This document shows positions 38,620 to 51,254 of a stretch of 64,000 nt of DNA, piece by piece. Source of the DNA: Auanema rhodensis (Eukaryota > Nematoda > Chromadorea > Rhabditida > Rhabditidae); assembly GCA_964057225.1 (NCBI GenBank), contig OZ059894.1, positions 20,366,476 through 20,430,475 on the forward strand, read 5' to 3'. Each line of letters opens with the position of its first letter. Position 1 is the first letter of the stretch. The notes under the pieces are model-generated. The model had not been told where the DNA came from, did no database searches, and saw only the letters and a program-made list of their open reading frames with translations. Both the position numbers and the translations under genes were made by a program.

Positions 38620-41600
38620 TCAACATTGCTTCCAAAAACATTTTGACAAAAATTTTTTCGAAAAATTTCAAGATAATTTAGCAAAAAGTAGATGTTTTTA
38701 GATTCCTTTTTTCAAGGCAAAGACGATGGACAATGTTATTCAACGAAAAAATTAATTCTTCAGGGTGAAAATCGAGGATATAAGTGTGAACTTATATCAG
38801 TTGATATCTCGGTGCATTTTTAAGCTAGCGCAAATCTGATAACACAGATCGACGCAGCTTAACAATCCGCATCGAATGCACTATACTACATTGAGAAACG
38901 CTTGATACAGAAATTAGTTATGATCGTTTGAAAAATGATCCATTAGTGTATGTTGAGTTTCCATGTACACTCAACATTGCTTCCAAAAACATTTTGACAA
39001 AAATTTTTTCGAAAAATTTCAAAATAAATTAGCAAAAAGTAGATGTTTTTAGATTGCTTTTTTCAAGGCAAAGACGATGGACAATGTTATTCAACGAAAA
39101 CATTAATTCTTCAGGGTGAAAATCGAGGATATAAGTGTGAACTTATATCAGTTGATATCTCGGTGCATTTTTAAGCTAGCGCAAATCTGATAACACAGAT
39201 CGACGCAGCTTAAAAATCCGCATCGAATGCACTATACTACATTGAGAAACGCTTAATACAAAAATTAGTTATGATCGTTTGAAAAATGATGCATTAGTGT
39301 ATGTTGAGTTTCCATGTACACTCAACATTGCTTCCAAAAACATTTTGACAAAAATTTTTTCGAAAAATTTCAAGATAATTTAGCAAAAAGTAGATGTTTT
39401 TAGATTCCTTTTTTCAAGGCAAAAACGATGGACAATGTTATTCAACTAAAAAATTAATTCTTCAGGGTGAAAATCGAGGATATAAGTGTGAACTTATATC
39501 AGTTGATATCTCGGTGCATTTTTAAGCTAGCGCGAATCTGATAACACAGATCGACGCAGCTTAAAAATCCGCATCGAATGCACTATACTACATTGAGAAA
39601 CGCTTAATACAAAAATTAGTTATGATCGTTTGAAAAATGATGCATTACTGTATGTTGAGTTTCCATGTACACTCAACATTGCTTCCAAAAACATTTTGAC
39701 AAAAATTTTTTCGAAAAATTTCAAAATAAATTAGCAAAAAGTAGATGTTTTTAGATTCCTTTTTTCAAGGCAAAGACGATGGACAATGTTATTCAACAAA
39801 AAAATTAATTCTTCAGGGTGAAAATCGAGGATATAAGTGTGAACTTATATCAGTTGATATCTCGGTGCATTTTTAAGCTAGCGCAAATCTGATAACACAG
39901 AACGACGCAGCTTAAAAATCCGCATCGAATGCACTATACTACATTGAGAAACGCTTAATACAAAAATTAGTTATGATCGTTTGAAAAATGATGCATTAGT
40001 GTATGTTGAGTTTCCATGTACACTCAACATTGCTTCCAAAAACATTTTGACAAAAATTTTTTCGAAAAATTTCAGAATAAATTAGCAAAAAGTAGATGTT
40101 TTTAGATTCCTTTTTTCAAGGCAAAGACGATGGACAATGTTATTCAACGAAAAAATTAATTCTTCAGGGTGAAAATCGAGGATATAAGTGTGAACTTATA
40201 TCAGTTGATATCTCGGTGCATTTTTAAGCTAGCGCGAATCTGATAACACAGATCGACGCAGCTTAAAAATCCGCATCGAATGCACTATACTACATTGAGA
40301 AACGCTTAATACAAAAATTAGTTATGATCGTTTGAAAAATGATGCATTAGTTTATGTTGAGTTTCCATGTACACTCAACATTGCTTCCAAAAACATTTTG
40401 ACAAAAATTTTTTCGAAAAATTTCAAAATAAATTAGCAAAAAGTAGATGTTTTTAGATTCCTTTTTTCAAGGCAAAGACGATGGACAATGTTATTCAACG
40501 AAAAAATTATTTCTTCAGGGTGAAAATCGAGGATATAAGTGTGAACTTATATCAGTTGATATCTCGGTGCATTTTTAAGCTAGCGCAAATCTGCTAACAC
40601 AGATCGACGCAGCTTAAAAATCCGCATCGAATGCACTATACTACATTAAGAAACGCTTAATACAAAAATTAGTTATGATCGTTTGAAAAATGATGCATTA
40701 CTGTATGTTGAGTTTCCATGTACACTCAACATTGCTTCCAAAAACATTTTGACAAAAATTTTTTCGAAAAATTTCAAGATAATTTAGCAAAAAGTAGATG
40801 TTTTTAGATTCCTTTTTTCAAGGCAAAAACGATGGACAATGTTATTCAACGAAAAAATTAATTCTTCAGGGTGAAAATCGAGGATATAAGTGTGAACTTA
40901 TATCAGTTGATATCTCGGTGCATTTTTAAGCTAGCGCAAATCTGATAACACAGATCGACGCAGCTTAAAAATCCGCATCGAATGCACTATACTACATTGA
41001 GAAACGCTTAATACAAAAATTAGTTATGATCGTTTAAAAAATGATGCATTAGTGTATGTTGAGTTTCCATGTACACTCAACATTGCTTCCAAAAACATTT
41101 TGACAAAAATTTTTTCGAAAAATTTCAAGATAATTTAGCAAAAAGTAGATGTTTTTAGATTCCTTTTTTCAAGGCAAAGACGATGGACATTGTTATTCAA
41201 CGAAAAAATTAATTCTTCAGGGTGAAAATCGAGGATATAAGTGTGAACTTATATCAGTTGATATCTCGGTGCATTTTTAAGCTAGCGCAAATCTGATAAC
41301 ACAGATCGACGCAGCTTAAAAATCCGCATCGAATGCACTATACTACATTGAGAAACGCTCAGTACAAAAATCAGTTATGATCGTTTGAAAAATGATCCAT
41401 TAGTGTATGTTGAGTTTCCATGTACACTCAACATTGCTTCCAAAAACATTTTGACAAAAATTTTTTCGAAAAATTTCAAAATAAATTAGCAAAAAATAGA
41501 TGTTTTTAGATTGCTTTTTTCAAGGCAAAGACGATGGACAATGTTATTCAACGAAAAAATTGATTTTTCAGGGTGAAAATCGAGGATATAAGTGTGAACT

Positions 41601-42831
41601 TATATCAGTTGATATCTCGGTGCATTTTTAAGCTAGCGCAAATCTGATAACACAGATCGACGCAGCTTAAAAATCCGCATCGAATGCACTATACTACATT
41701 GAGAAACGCTTAATACAAAAATTAGTTATGATCGTTTGAAAAATGATGCATTAGTGTATGTTGAGTTTCCATGTACACTCAACATTGCTTCCAAAAACAT
41801 TTTGACAAAAATTTTTTCGAAAAATTTCAAGATAATTTAGCAAAAAGTAGATGTTTTTAGATTCCTTTTTTCAAGGCAAAGACGATGGACATTGTTATTC
41901 AACGAAAAAATTAATTCTTCAGGGTGAAAATCGAGGATATAAGTGTGAACTTATATCAGTTGATATCTCGGTGCATTTTTAAGCTAGCGCAAATCTGATA
42001 ACACAGATCGACGCAGCTTAAAAATCCGCATCGAATGCACTATACTACATTGAGAAACGCTCAATACAAAAATCAGTTATGATCGTTTGAAAAATGATCC
42101 ATTAGTGTATGTTGAGTTTCCATGTACACTCAACATTGCTTCCAAAAACATTTTGACAAAAATTTTTTCGAAAAATTTCAAAATAAATTAGCAAAAAATA
42201 GATGTTTTTAGATTGCTTTTTTCAAGGCAAAGACGATGGATAATGTTATTCAACGAAAAAATTAATTCTTCAGGGTGAAAATCGAGGATATAAGTGTGAA
42301 CTTATATCAGTTGATATATCGGTGCATTTTTAAGCTAGCGCAAATCTGATAACACAGATCGACGCAGCTTAAAAATCCGCATCGAATGCACTATACTACA
42401 TTGAGAAACGCTCAATACAAAAATCAGTTATGATCGTTTGAAAAATGATCCATTAGTGTATGTTGAGTTTCCATGTACACTCAACATTACTTCCAAAAAC
42501 ATTTTGACAAAAATTTTTTCGAAAAATTTCAAAATAAATTAGCAAAAAATAGATGTTTTTAGATTGCTTTTTCCAAGGCAAAGACGATGGACAATGTTAT
42601 TCAACGGAAAAATTAATTCTTCAGGGTGAAAATCGAGGATATAAGTGTGAACTTATATCAGTTGATATCTCGGTGCATTTTTAAGCTAGCGCAAATCTGA
42701 TAACACAGATCGACGCAGCTTAAAAATCCGCATCGAATGCACTATACTACATTGAGAAACGCTTAATACAAAAATTAGTTATGATCGTTTGAAAAATGAT
42801 GCATTAGTGTATGTTGAGTTTCCATGTACAC
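38620..42831. repeat. 12-monomer block, copy 2 (M111-M122)
   Basis: 4212 bp, with the rare markers of copy 1 in the same order: AAAACATTA (M112), CAACTA with GCGCGAA (M113), AATTATTTC and CTGCTAAC (M116), GCTCAGTAC (M118), ATTGATTTTTC (M119), CAACGGAAA (M122). One monomer is extra (M114, with the first AGAACG variant near 39901). One is missing: M121 has the left half of M108 and the right half of M109. M123 at 42832 then begins another copy, matching M111, but the match stops by 43183. Confidence 0.85.
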
Positions 42832-45639
42832 TCAACATTGCTTCCAAAAACATTTTGACAAAAATTTTTTCGAAAAATTTCAAGATAATTTAGCAAAAAG
42901 TAGATGTTTTTAGATTCCTTTTTTCAAGGCAAAGACGATGGACAATGTTATTCAACGAAAAAATTAATTCTTCAGGGTGAAAATCGAGGATATAAGTGTG
43001 AACTTATATCAGTTGATATCTCGGTGCATTTTTAAGCTAGCGCAAATCTGATAACACAGATCGACGCAGCTTAAAAATCCGCATCGAATGCACTATACTA
43101 CATTGAGAAACGCTTGATACAGAAATTAGTTATGATCGTTTGAAAAATGATCCATTAGTGTATGTTGAGTTTCCATGTACACTCAACATTGCTTCCAAAA
43201 ACATTTTGACAAAAATTTTTTCGAAAAATTTCAAAATAAATTAGCAAAAAGTAGATGTTTTTAGATTCCTTTTTTCAAGGCAAAGACGATGGACAATGTT
43301 ATTCAACTAAAAAATTAATTCTTCAGGGTGAAAATCGAGGATATAAGTGTGAACTTATATCAGTTGATATCTCGGTGCATTTTTAAGCTAGCGCAAATCT
43401 GATAACACAGATCGACGCAGCTTAAAAATCCGCATCGAATGCACTATACTACATTGAGAAACGCTTAATACAAAAATTAGTTATGATCGTTTGAAAAATG
43501 ATGCATTAGTTTATGTTGAGTTTCCATGTACACTCAACATTGCTTCCAAAAACATTTTGACAAAAATTTTTTCGAAAAATTTCAAAATAAATTAGCAAAA
43601 AGTAGATGTTTTTAGATTCCTTTTTTCAAGGCAAAGACGATAGACAATGTTATTCAACTAAAAAATTAATTCTTCAGGGTGAAAATCGAGGATATAAGTG
43701 TGAACTTATATCAGTTGATATCTCGGTGCATTTTTAAGCTAGCGCGAATCTGATAACACAGATCGACGCAGCTTAAAAATCCGCATCGAATGCACTATAC
43801 TACATTGAGAAACGCTTAATACAAAAATTAGTTATGATCGTTTGAAAAATGATCCATTAGTGTATGTTGAGTTTCCATGTACACTCAACATTGCTTCCAA
43901 AAACATTTTGACAAAAATTTTTTCGAAAAATTTCAAGATAAATTAGCAAAAAGTAGATGTTTTTAGATTCCTTTTTTCAAGGCAAAGACGATGGACAATG
44001 TTATTCAACTAAAAAATTAATTCTTCAGGGTGAAAATCGAGGATATAAGTGTGAACTTATATCAGTTGATATCTCGGTGCATTTTTAAGCTAGCGCGAAT
44101 CTGATAACACAGATCGACGCAGCTTAAGAATCCGCATCGAATGCACTATACTACATTGAGAAACGCTTAATACAAAAATTAGTTATGATCGTTTGAAAAA
44201 TGATGCATTAGTTTATGTTGAGTTTCCATGTACACTCAACATTGCTTCCAAAAACATTTTGACAAAAATTTTTTCGAAAAATTTCAAAATAAATTAGCAA
44301 AAAGTAGATGTTTTTAGATTCCTTTTTTCAAGGCAAAGACGATAGACAATGTTATTCAACGAAAAAATTAATTATTCAGGGTGAAAATCGAGGATATAAG
44401 TGTGAACTTATATCAGTTGATATCTCGGTGCATTTTTAAGCTAGCGCGAATCTGATAACACAGATCGACGCAGCTTAAAAATCCGCATCGAATGCACTAT
44501 ACTACATTGAGAAACGCTTAATACAAAAATTAGTTATGATCGTTTGAAAAATGATCCATTAGTGTATGTTGAGTTTCCATGTACACTCAACATTGCTTCC
44601 AAAAACATTTTGACAAAAATTTTTTCGAAAAATTTCAAGATAAATTAGCAAAAAGTAGATGTTTTTAGATTCCTTTTTTCAAGGCAAAGACGATGGACAA
44701 TGTTATTCAACTAAAAAATTAATTCTTCAGGGTGAAAATCGAGGATATAAGTGTGAACTTATATCAGTTGATATCTCGGTGCATTTTTAAGCTAGCGCGA
44801 ATCTGATAACACAGATCGACGCAGCTTAAGAATCCGCATCAAATGCACTATACTACATTGAGAAACGCTTAATACAAAAATTAGTTATGATCGTTTGAAA
44901 AATGATGCATTAGTTTATGTTGAGTTTCCATGTACACTCAACATTGCTTCCAAAAACATTTTGACAAAAATTTTTTCGAAAAATTTCAAAATAAATTAGC
45001 AAAAAGTAGATGTTTTTAGATTCCTTTTTTCAAGGCAAAGACGATAGACAATGTTATTCAACGAAAAAATTAATTATTCAGGGTGAAAATCGAGGATATA
45101 AGTGTGAACTTATATCAGTTGATATCTCGGTGCATTTTTAAGCTAGCGCAAATCTGATAACACAGATCGACGCAGCTTAAAAATCCGCATCGAATGCACT
45201 ATACTACATTGAGAAACGCTGAATACAAAAATTAGTTATGATCGTTTGAAAAATGATGCATTACTGTATGTTGAGTTTCCATGTACACTCAACATTGCTT
45301 CCAAAAACATTTTGACAAAAATTTTTTCGAAAAATTTCAGAATAAATTAGCAAAAAGTAGATGTTTTTAGATTCCTTTTTTCAAGGCAAAGACGATGGAC
45401 AATGTTATTCAACGAAAAAATTAATTCTTCAGGGTGAAAATCGAGGATATAAGTGTGAACTTATATCAGTTGATATCTCGGTGCATTTTTAAGCTAGCGC
45501 AAATCTGATAACACAGATCGACGCAGCTTAAAAATCCGCATCGAATGCACTATACTACATTGAGAAACGCTTAATACAAAAATTAGTTATGATCGTTTGA
45601 AAAATGATGCATTAGTGTATGTTGAGTTTCCATGTACAC
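42832..45639. repeat. Transition with a 2-mer HOR (M123-M130)
   Basis: M123 matches M111. M125-M126 and M127-M128 form two 702-bp units. M125 and M127 carry GATAGAC, GCGCGAA and GATCC; M126 and M128 carry CAAGATAAATT, CAACTA, GCGCGAA, TTAAGAA and TTTATG. M127 and M129 share TTAATTATTC. M129 introduces GCTGAATAC with TTACTGTATG, and M130 pairs it with CAGAATAAA. This order is the precursor of the 3-mers to the right. Confidence 0.83.
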
Positions 45640-45989
45640 TCAACATTGCTTCCAAAAACATTTTGACAAAAATTTTTTCGAAACATTTCGAAATAATTTA
45701 GCAAAAAGTAGATGTTTTTAGATTCCTTTTTCAAAGCAAAGACGATGGACAATGTTATTCGACGAAAAAAATAATTCTTCAGGGTGAAAATCGAGGATAT
45801 AAGTGTGAACTTATATCAGTTGATATCTCGGTGCATTTTTAAGCTAGCGCAAATCTGATAACACAGAACGACGCAGCTTAAAAATCCGCATCGAATGCAC
45901 TATACTACATTGAGAAACGCTTAATACAAAAATTAGTTATGATCGTTTGAAAAATGATGCATTAGTGTATGTTGAGTTTCCATGTACAC
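45640..45989. repeat. Divergent 350-bp monomer M131 (CGAAACATTTCG type)
   Basis: First occurrence of the CGAAACATTTCGAAATAATTT form, combined with a 5-T tract (TTTTTCAAAGC, one base short), TTCGACG, AAAAAAATAA and AGAACG. The variant creates a new short palindrome (CGAAACATTTCG has complementary CGAAA and TTTCG arms). Related monomers are M152, M154, M158, M160, M164 and M170. M158 has the normal 6-T tract and is 351 bp. Confidence 0.88.
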
Positions 45990-48900
45990 TCAACATTGCT
46001 TCCAAAAACATTTTGACAAAAATTTTTTCGAAAAATTTCAAAATAAATTAGCAAAAAGTAGATGTTTTTAGATTCCTTTTTTCAAGGCAAAGACGATGGA
46101 CAATGTTATTCAACTAAAAAATTAATTCTTCAGGGTGAAAATCGAGGATATAAGTGTGAACTTATATCAGTTGATATCTCGGTGCATTTTTAAGCTAGCG
46201 CGAATCTGATAACACAGATCGACGCAGCTTAAGAATCCGCATCGAATGCACTATACTACATTGAGAAACGCTTAATACAAAAATTAGTTATGATCGTTTG
46301 AAAAATGATGCATTAGTTTATGTTGAGTTTCCATGTACACTCAACATTGCTTCCAAAAACATTTTGACAAAAATTTTTTCGAAAAATTTCAAAATAAATT
46401 AGCAAAAAGTAGATGTTTTTAGTTTCCTTTTTTCAAGGCAAAGACGATAGACAATGTTATTCAACGAAAAAATTAATTCTTCAGGGTGAAAATCGAGGAT
46501 ATAAGTGTGAACTTATATCAGTTGATATCTCGGTGCATTTTTAAGCTAGCGCAAATCTGATAACACAGATCGACGCAGCTTAAAAATCCGCATCGAATGC
46601 ACTATACTACATTGAGAAACGCTGAATACAAAAATTAGTTATGATCGTTTGAAAAATGATGCATTACTGTATGTTGAGTTTCCATGTACACTCAACATTG
46701 CTTCCAAAAACATTTTGACAAAAATTTTTTCGAAAAATTTCAGAATAAATTAGCAAAAAGTAGATGTTTTTAGATTCCTTTTTTCAAGGCAAAGACGATG
46801 GACAATGTTATTCAACGAAAAAATTAATTCTTCAGGGTGAAAATCGAGGATATAAGTGTGAACTTATATCAGTTGATATCTCGGTGCATTTTTAAGCTAG
46901 CGCAAATCTGATAACACAGAACGACGCAGCTTAAAAATCCGCATCGAATGCACTATACTACATTGAGAAAAGCTTAATACAAAAATTAGTTATGATCGTT
47001 TGAAAAATGATGCATTAGTGTATGTTGAGTTTCCATGTACACTCAACATTGCTTCCAAAAACATTTTGACAAAAATTTTTTCGAAAAATTTCAAAATAAA
47101 TTAGCAAAAAGTAGATGTTTTTAGATTCCTTTTTTCAAGGCAAAGACGATGGACAATGTTATTCAACTAAAAAATTAGTTCTTCAGGGTGAAAATCGAGG
47201 ATATAAGTGTGAACTTATATCAGTTGATATCTCGGTGCATTTTTAAGCTAGCGCGAATCTGATAACACAGATCGACGCAGCTTAAGAATCCGCATCAAAT
47301 GCACTATACTACATTGAGAAACGCTTAATACAAAAATTAGTTATGATCGTTTGAAAAATGATGCATTAGTTTATGTTGAGTTTCCATGTACACTCAACAT
47401 TGCTTCCAAAAACATTTTGACAAAAATTTTTTCGAAAAATTTCAAAATAAATTAGCAAAAAGTAGATGTTTTTAGATTCCTTTTTTCAAGGCAAAGACGA
47501 TGGACAATGTTATTCAACGAAAAAATTAATTCTTCAGGGTGAAAATCGAGGATATAAGTGTGAACTTATATCAGTTGATATCTCGGTGCATTTTTAAGCT
47601 AGCGCAAATCTGATAACTCATATCGACGCAGCTTAAAAATCCGCATCGAATGCACTATACTACATTGAGAAACGCTGAATACAAAAATTAGTTATGATCG
47701 TTTGAAAAATGATGCATTACTGTATGTTGAGTTTCCATGTACACTCAACATTGCTTCCAAAAACATTTTGACAAAAATTTTTTCGAAAAATTTCAGAATA
47801 AATTAGCAAAAAGTAGATGTTTTTAGATTCCTTTTTTCAAGGCAAAGACGATGGACAATGTTATTCAACGAAAAAATTAATTCTTCAGGGTGAAAATCGA
47901 GGATATAAGTGTGAACTTATATCAGTTGATATCTCGGTGCATTTTTAAGCTAGCGCAAATCTGATAACACAGAACGACGCAGCTTAAAAATCCGCATCGA
48001 ATGCACTATACTACATTGAGAAACGCTTAATACAAAAATTAGTTATGATTGTTTGAAAAATGATGCATTAGTGTATGTTGAGTTTCCATGTACACTCAAC
48101 ATTGCTTCCAAAAACATTTTGACAAAAATTTTTTCGAAAAATTTCAAAATAAATTAGCAAAAAGTAGATGTTTTTAGATTCCTTTTTTCAAGGCAAAGAC
48201 AATGGACAATGTTATTCAACGAAAAAATTAGTTCTTCAGGGTGAAAATCGAGGATATAAGTGTGAACTTATATCAGTTGATATCTCGGTGCATTTTTAAG
48301 CTAGCGCGAATCTGATAACACAGATCGACGCAGCTTAAGAATCCGCATCAAATGCACTATACTACATTGAGAAACGCTTAATACAAAAATTAGTTATGAT
48401 CGTTTGAAAAATGATGCATTAGTTTATGTTGAGTTTCCATGTACACTCAACATTGCTTCCAAAAACATTTTGACAAAAATTTTTTCGAAAAATTTCAAAA
48501 TAAATTAGCAAAAAGTAGATGTTTTTAGATTCCTTTTTTCAAGGCAAAGACGATGGACAATGTTATTCAACGAAAAAATTAATTCTTCAGGGTGAAAATC
48601 GAGGATATAAGTGTGAACTTATATCAGTTGATATCTCGGTGCATTTTTAAGCTAGCGCAAATCTGATAACTCATATCGACGCAGCTTAAAAATCCGCATC
48701 GAATGCACTATACTACATTGAGAAACGCTGAATACAAAAATTAGTTATGATCGTTTGAAAAATGATGCATTACTGTATGTTGAGTTTCCATGTACACTCA
48801 ACATTGCTTCCAAAAACATTTTGACAAAAATTTTTTCGAAAAATTTCAGAATAAATTAGCAAAAAGTAGATGTTTTTAGATTCCTTTTTTCAAGGCAAAG

Positions 48901-49148
48901 ACGATGGACAATGTTATTCAACGAAAAAATTAATTCTTCAGGGTGAAAATCGAGGATATAAGTGTGAACTTATATCAGTTGATATCTCGGTGCATTTTTA
49001 AGCTAGCGCAAATCTGATAACACAGAACGACGCAGCTTAAAAATCCGCATCGAATGCACTATACTACATTGAGAAACGCTTAATACAAAAATTAGTTATG
49101 ATTGTTTGAAAAATGATGCATTAGTGTATGTTGAGTTTCCATGTACAC
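45990..49148. repeat. 3-mer HOR, three copies of 1053 bp (M132-M140)
   Basis: Each unit is: monomer 1 with GCGCGAA, TTAAGAA and TTTATG (CAACTA in the first two units, CAACGA in the third); monomer 2 with GCTGAATAC and TTACTGTATG; monomer 3 with CAGAATAAA and AGAACG. M135-M137 and M138-M140 are especially close, sharing TTAGTTC, AACTCATATCG and, in M137 and M140, GATTGTTTG. M132-M134 is more diverged (GATAGAC in M133, AGAAAAGCTT in M134). Confidence 0.87.
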
Positions 49149-49499
49149 TCAACATTGCTTCCAAAAACATTTTGACAAAAATTTTTTCGAAAAATTTCAA
49201 AATAAATTAGCAAAAAGTAGATGTTTTTAGATTCCTTTTTTCAAGGCAAAGACAATGGACAATGTTATTCAACGAAAAAATTAATTCTTCAGGGTGAAAA
49301 TCGAGGATATAAGTGTAAACTTATATCAGTTGATATCTCGGTGCATTTTTAAGCTAGCGCAAATCTGATAACACAGATCGACGCAGCTCAAAAATCCGCA
49401 TCGAATGCACTATACTACATTGAGAAACGCTTAATACAAAAATTAGTTATGATCGTTTGAAAAATGATGCATTAGTTTATGTTGAGTTTCCATGTACAC
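49149..49499. repeat. Monomer M141, start of a long-range duplicated block
   Basis: Carries GACAATGG (as in M138), a GTAA loop, CAGCTCAAA and TTTATG, features typical of the mosaic segment 20-30 kb to the left. With M142-M144 it forms a 4-monomer block (49149-50552) that recurs at 60376-61779. Confidence 0.8.
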
Positions 49500-51254
49500 T
49501 CAACATTGCTTCCAAAAACATTTTGACAAAAATTTTTTCGAAAAATTTCAAAATAAATTAGCAAAAAGTAGATGTTTTCAGATTCCTTTTTTCAAGGCGA
49601 AGACGATAGACAATGTTATTCAACTAAAAAATTAATTCTTCAGGGTGAAAATCGAGGATATAAGTGTGAACTTATATCAGTTGATATCTCGGTGCATTTT
49701 TAAGCTAGCGCGAATCTGATAACACAGATCGACGCAGCTTAAAAATCCGCATCGAATGCACTATACTACATTGAGAAACGCTTAATACAAAAATTAGTTA
49801 TGATCGTTTGAAAAATGATCCATTAGTGTATGTTGAGTTTCCATGTACACTCAACATTGCTTCCAAAAACATTTTGACAAAAATTTTTTCGAAAAATTTC
49901 AAAATAAATTAGCAAAAAGTAGATGTTTTTAGATTCCTTTTTTCAAGGCAAAGACGATGGACAATGTTATTCAACTAAAAAATTAATTCTTCAGGGTGAA
50001 AATCGAGGATATAAGTGTGAACTTATATCAGTTGATATCTCGGTGCATTTTTAAGCTAGCGCGAATCTGATAACACAGATCGACGCAGCTTAAGAATCCG
50101 CATCAAATGCACTATACTACATTGAAAAACGCTTAATACGAAAATTAGTTATGATCGTTTGAAAAATGATGCATTAGTTTATGTTGAGTTTCCATGTACA
50201 CTCAACATTGCTTCCAAAAACATTTTGACAAAAATTTTTTCGAAAAATTTCAAAATAAATTAGCAAAAAGTAGATGTTTTTAGATTCCTTTTTTCAAGGC
50301 AAAGACGATGGACAATGTTATTCAACGAAAAAATTAATTCTTCAGGGTGAAAATCGAGGATATAAGTGTGAACTTATATCAGTTGATATCTCGGTGCATT
50401 TTTAAGCTAGCGCAAATCTGATAACACATATCGACGCAGCTTAAAAATCCGCATCGAATGCACTATACTACATTGAGAAACGCTGAATACAAAAATTAGT
50501 TATGATCGTTTGAAAAATGATGCATTACTGTATGTTGAGTTTCCATGTACACTCAACATTGCTTCCAAAAACATTTTGACAAAAATTTTTTCGAAAAATT
50601 TCAGAATAAATTAGCAAAAAGTAGATGTTTTTAGATTCCTTTTTTCAAGGCAAAGACGATGGACAATGTTATTCAACGAAAAAACTAATTCTTCAGGGTG
50701 AAAATCGAGGATATAAGTGTGAACTTATATCAGTTGATATCTCGGTGCATTTTTAAGCTAGCGCAAATCTGATAACACAGAACGACGCAGCTTAAAAATC
50801 CGCATCGAATGCACTATACTACATTGAGAAACGCTGAATACAAAAATTAGTTATGATCGTTTGAAAAATGATGCATTACTGTATGTTGAGTTTCCATGTA
50901 CACTCAACATTGCTTCCAAAAACATTTTGACAAAAATTTTTTCGAAAAATTTCAGAATAAATTAGCAAAAAGTAGATGTTTTTAGATTCCTTTTTTCAAG
51001 GCAAAGACGATGGACAATGTTATTCAACGAAAAAATTAATTCTTCAGGGTGAAAATCGAGGATATAAGTGTGAACTTATATCAGTTGATATCTCGGTGCA
51101 TTTTTAAGCTAGCGCAAATCTGATAACACAGATCGACGCAGCTTAAAAATCCGCATCGAATGCACTATACTACATTGAGAAACGCTTAATACAAAAATTA
51201 GTTATGATCGTTTGAAAAATGATGCATTAGTTTATGTTGAGTTTCCATGTACAC
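49500..51254. repeat. 5-mer HOR, copy 1 (M142-M146)
   Basis: 1755 bp. Order: M142 TTTTCAGATTCC, GATAGAC, CAACTA, GCGCGAA, GATCC; M143 CAACTA, GCGCGAA, TTAAGAA, CATCAAA; M144 ACACATATCG, GCTGAATAC, TTACTG; M145 CAGAATAAA, AAAACTAAT, AGAACG, GCTGAATAC; M146 CAGAATAAA, ACAGATCG, TTTATG. Private changes are GGCGAAG in M142, and TTGAAAAAC and TACGAAAA in M143. Confidence 0.87.
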
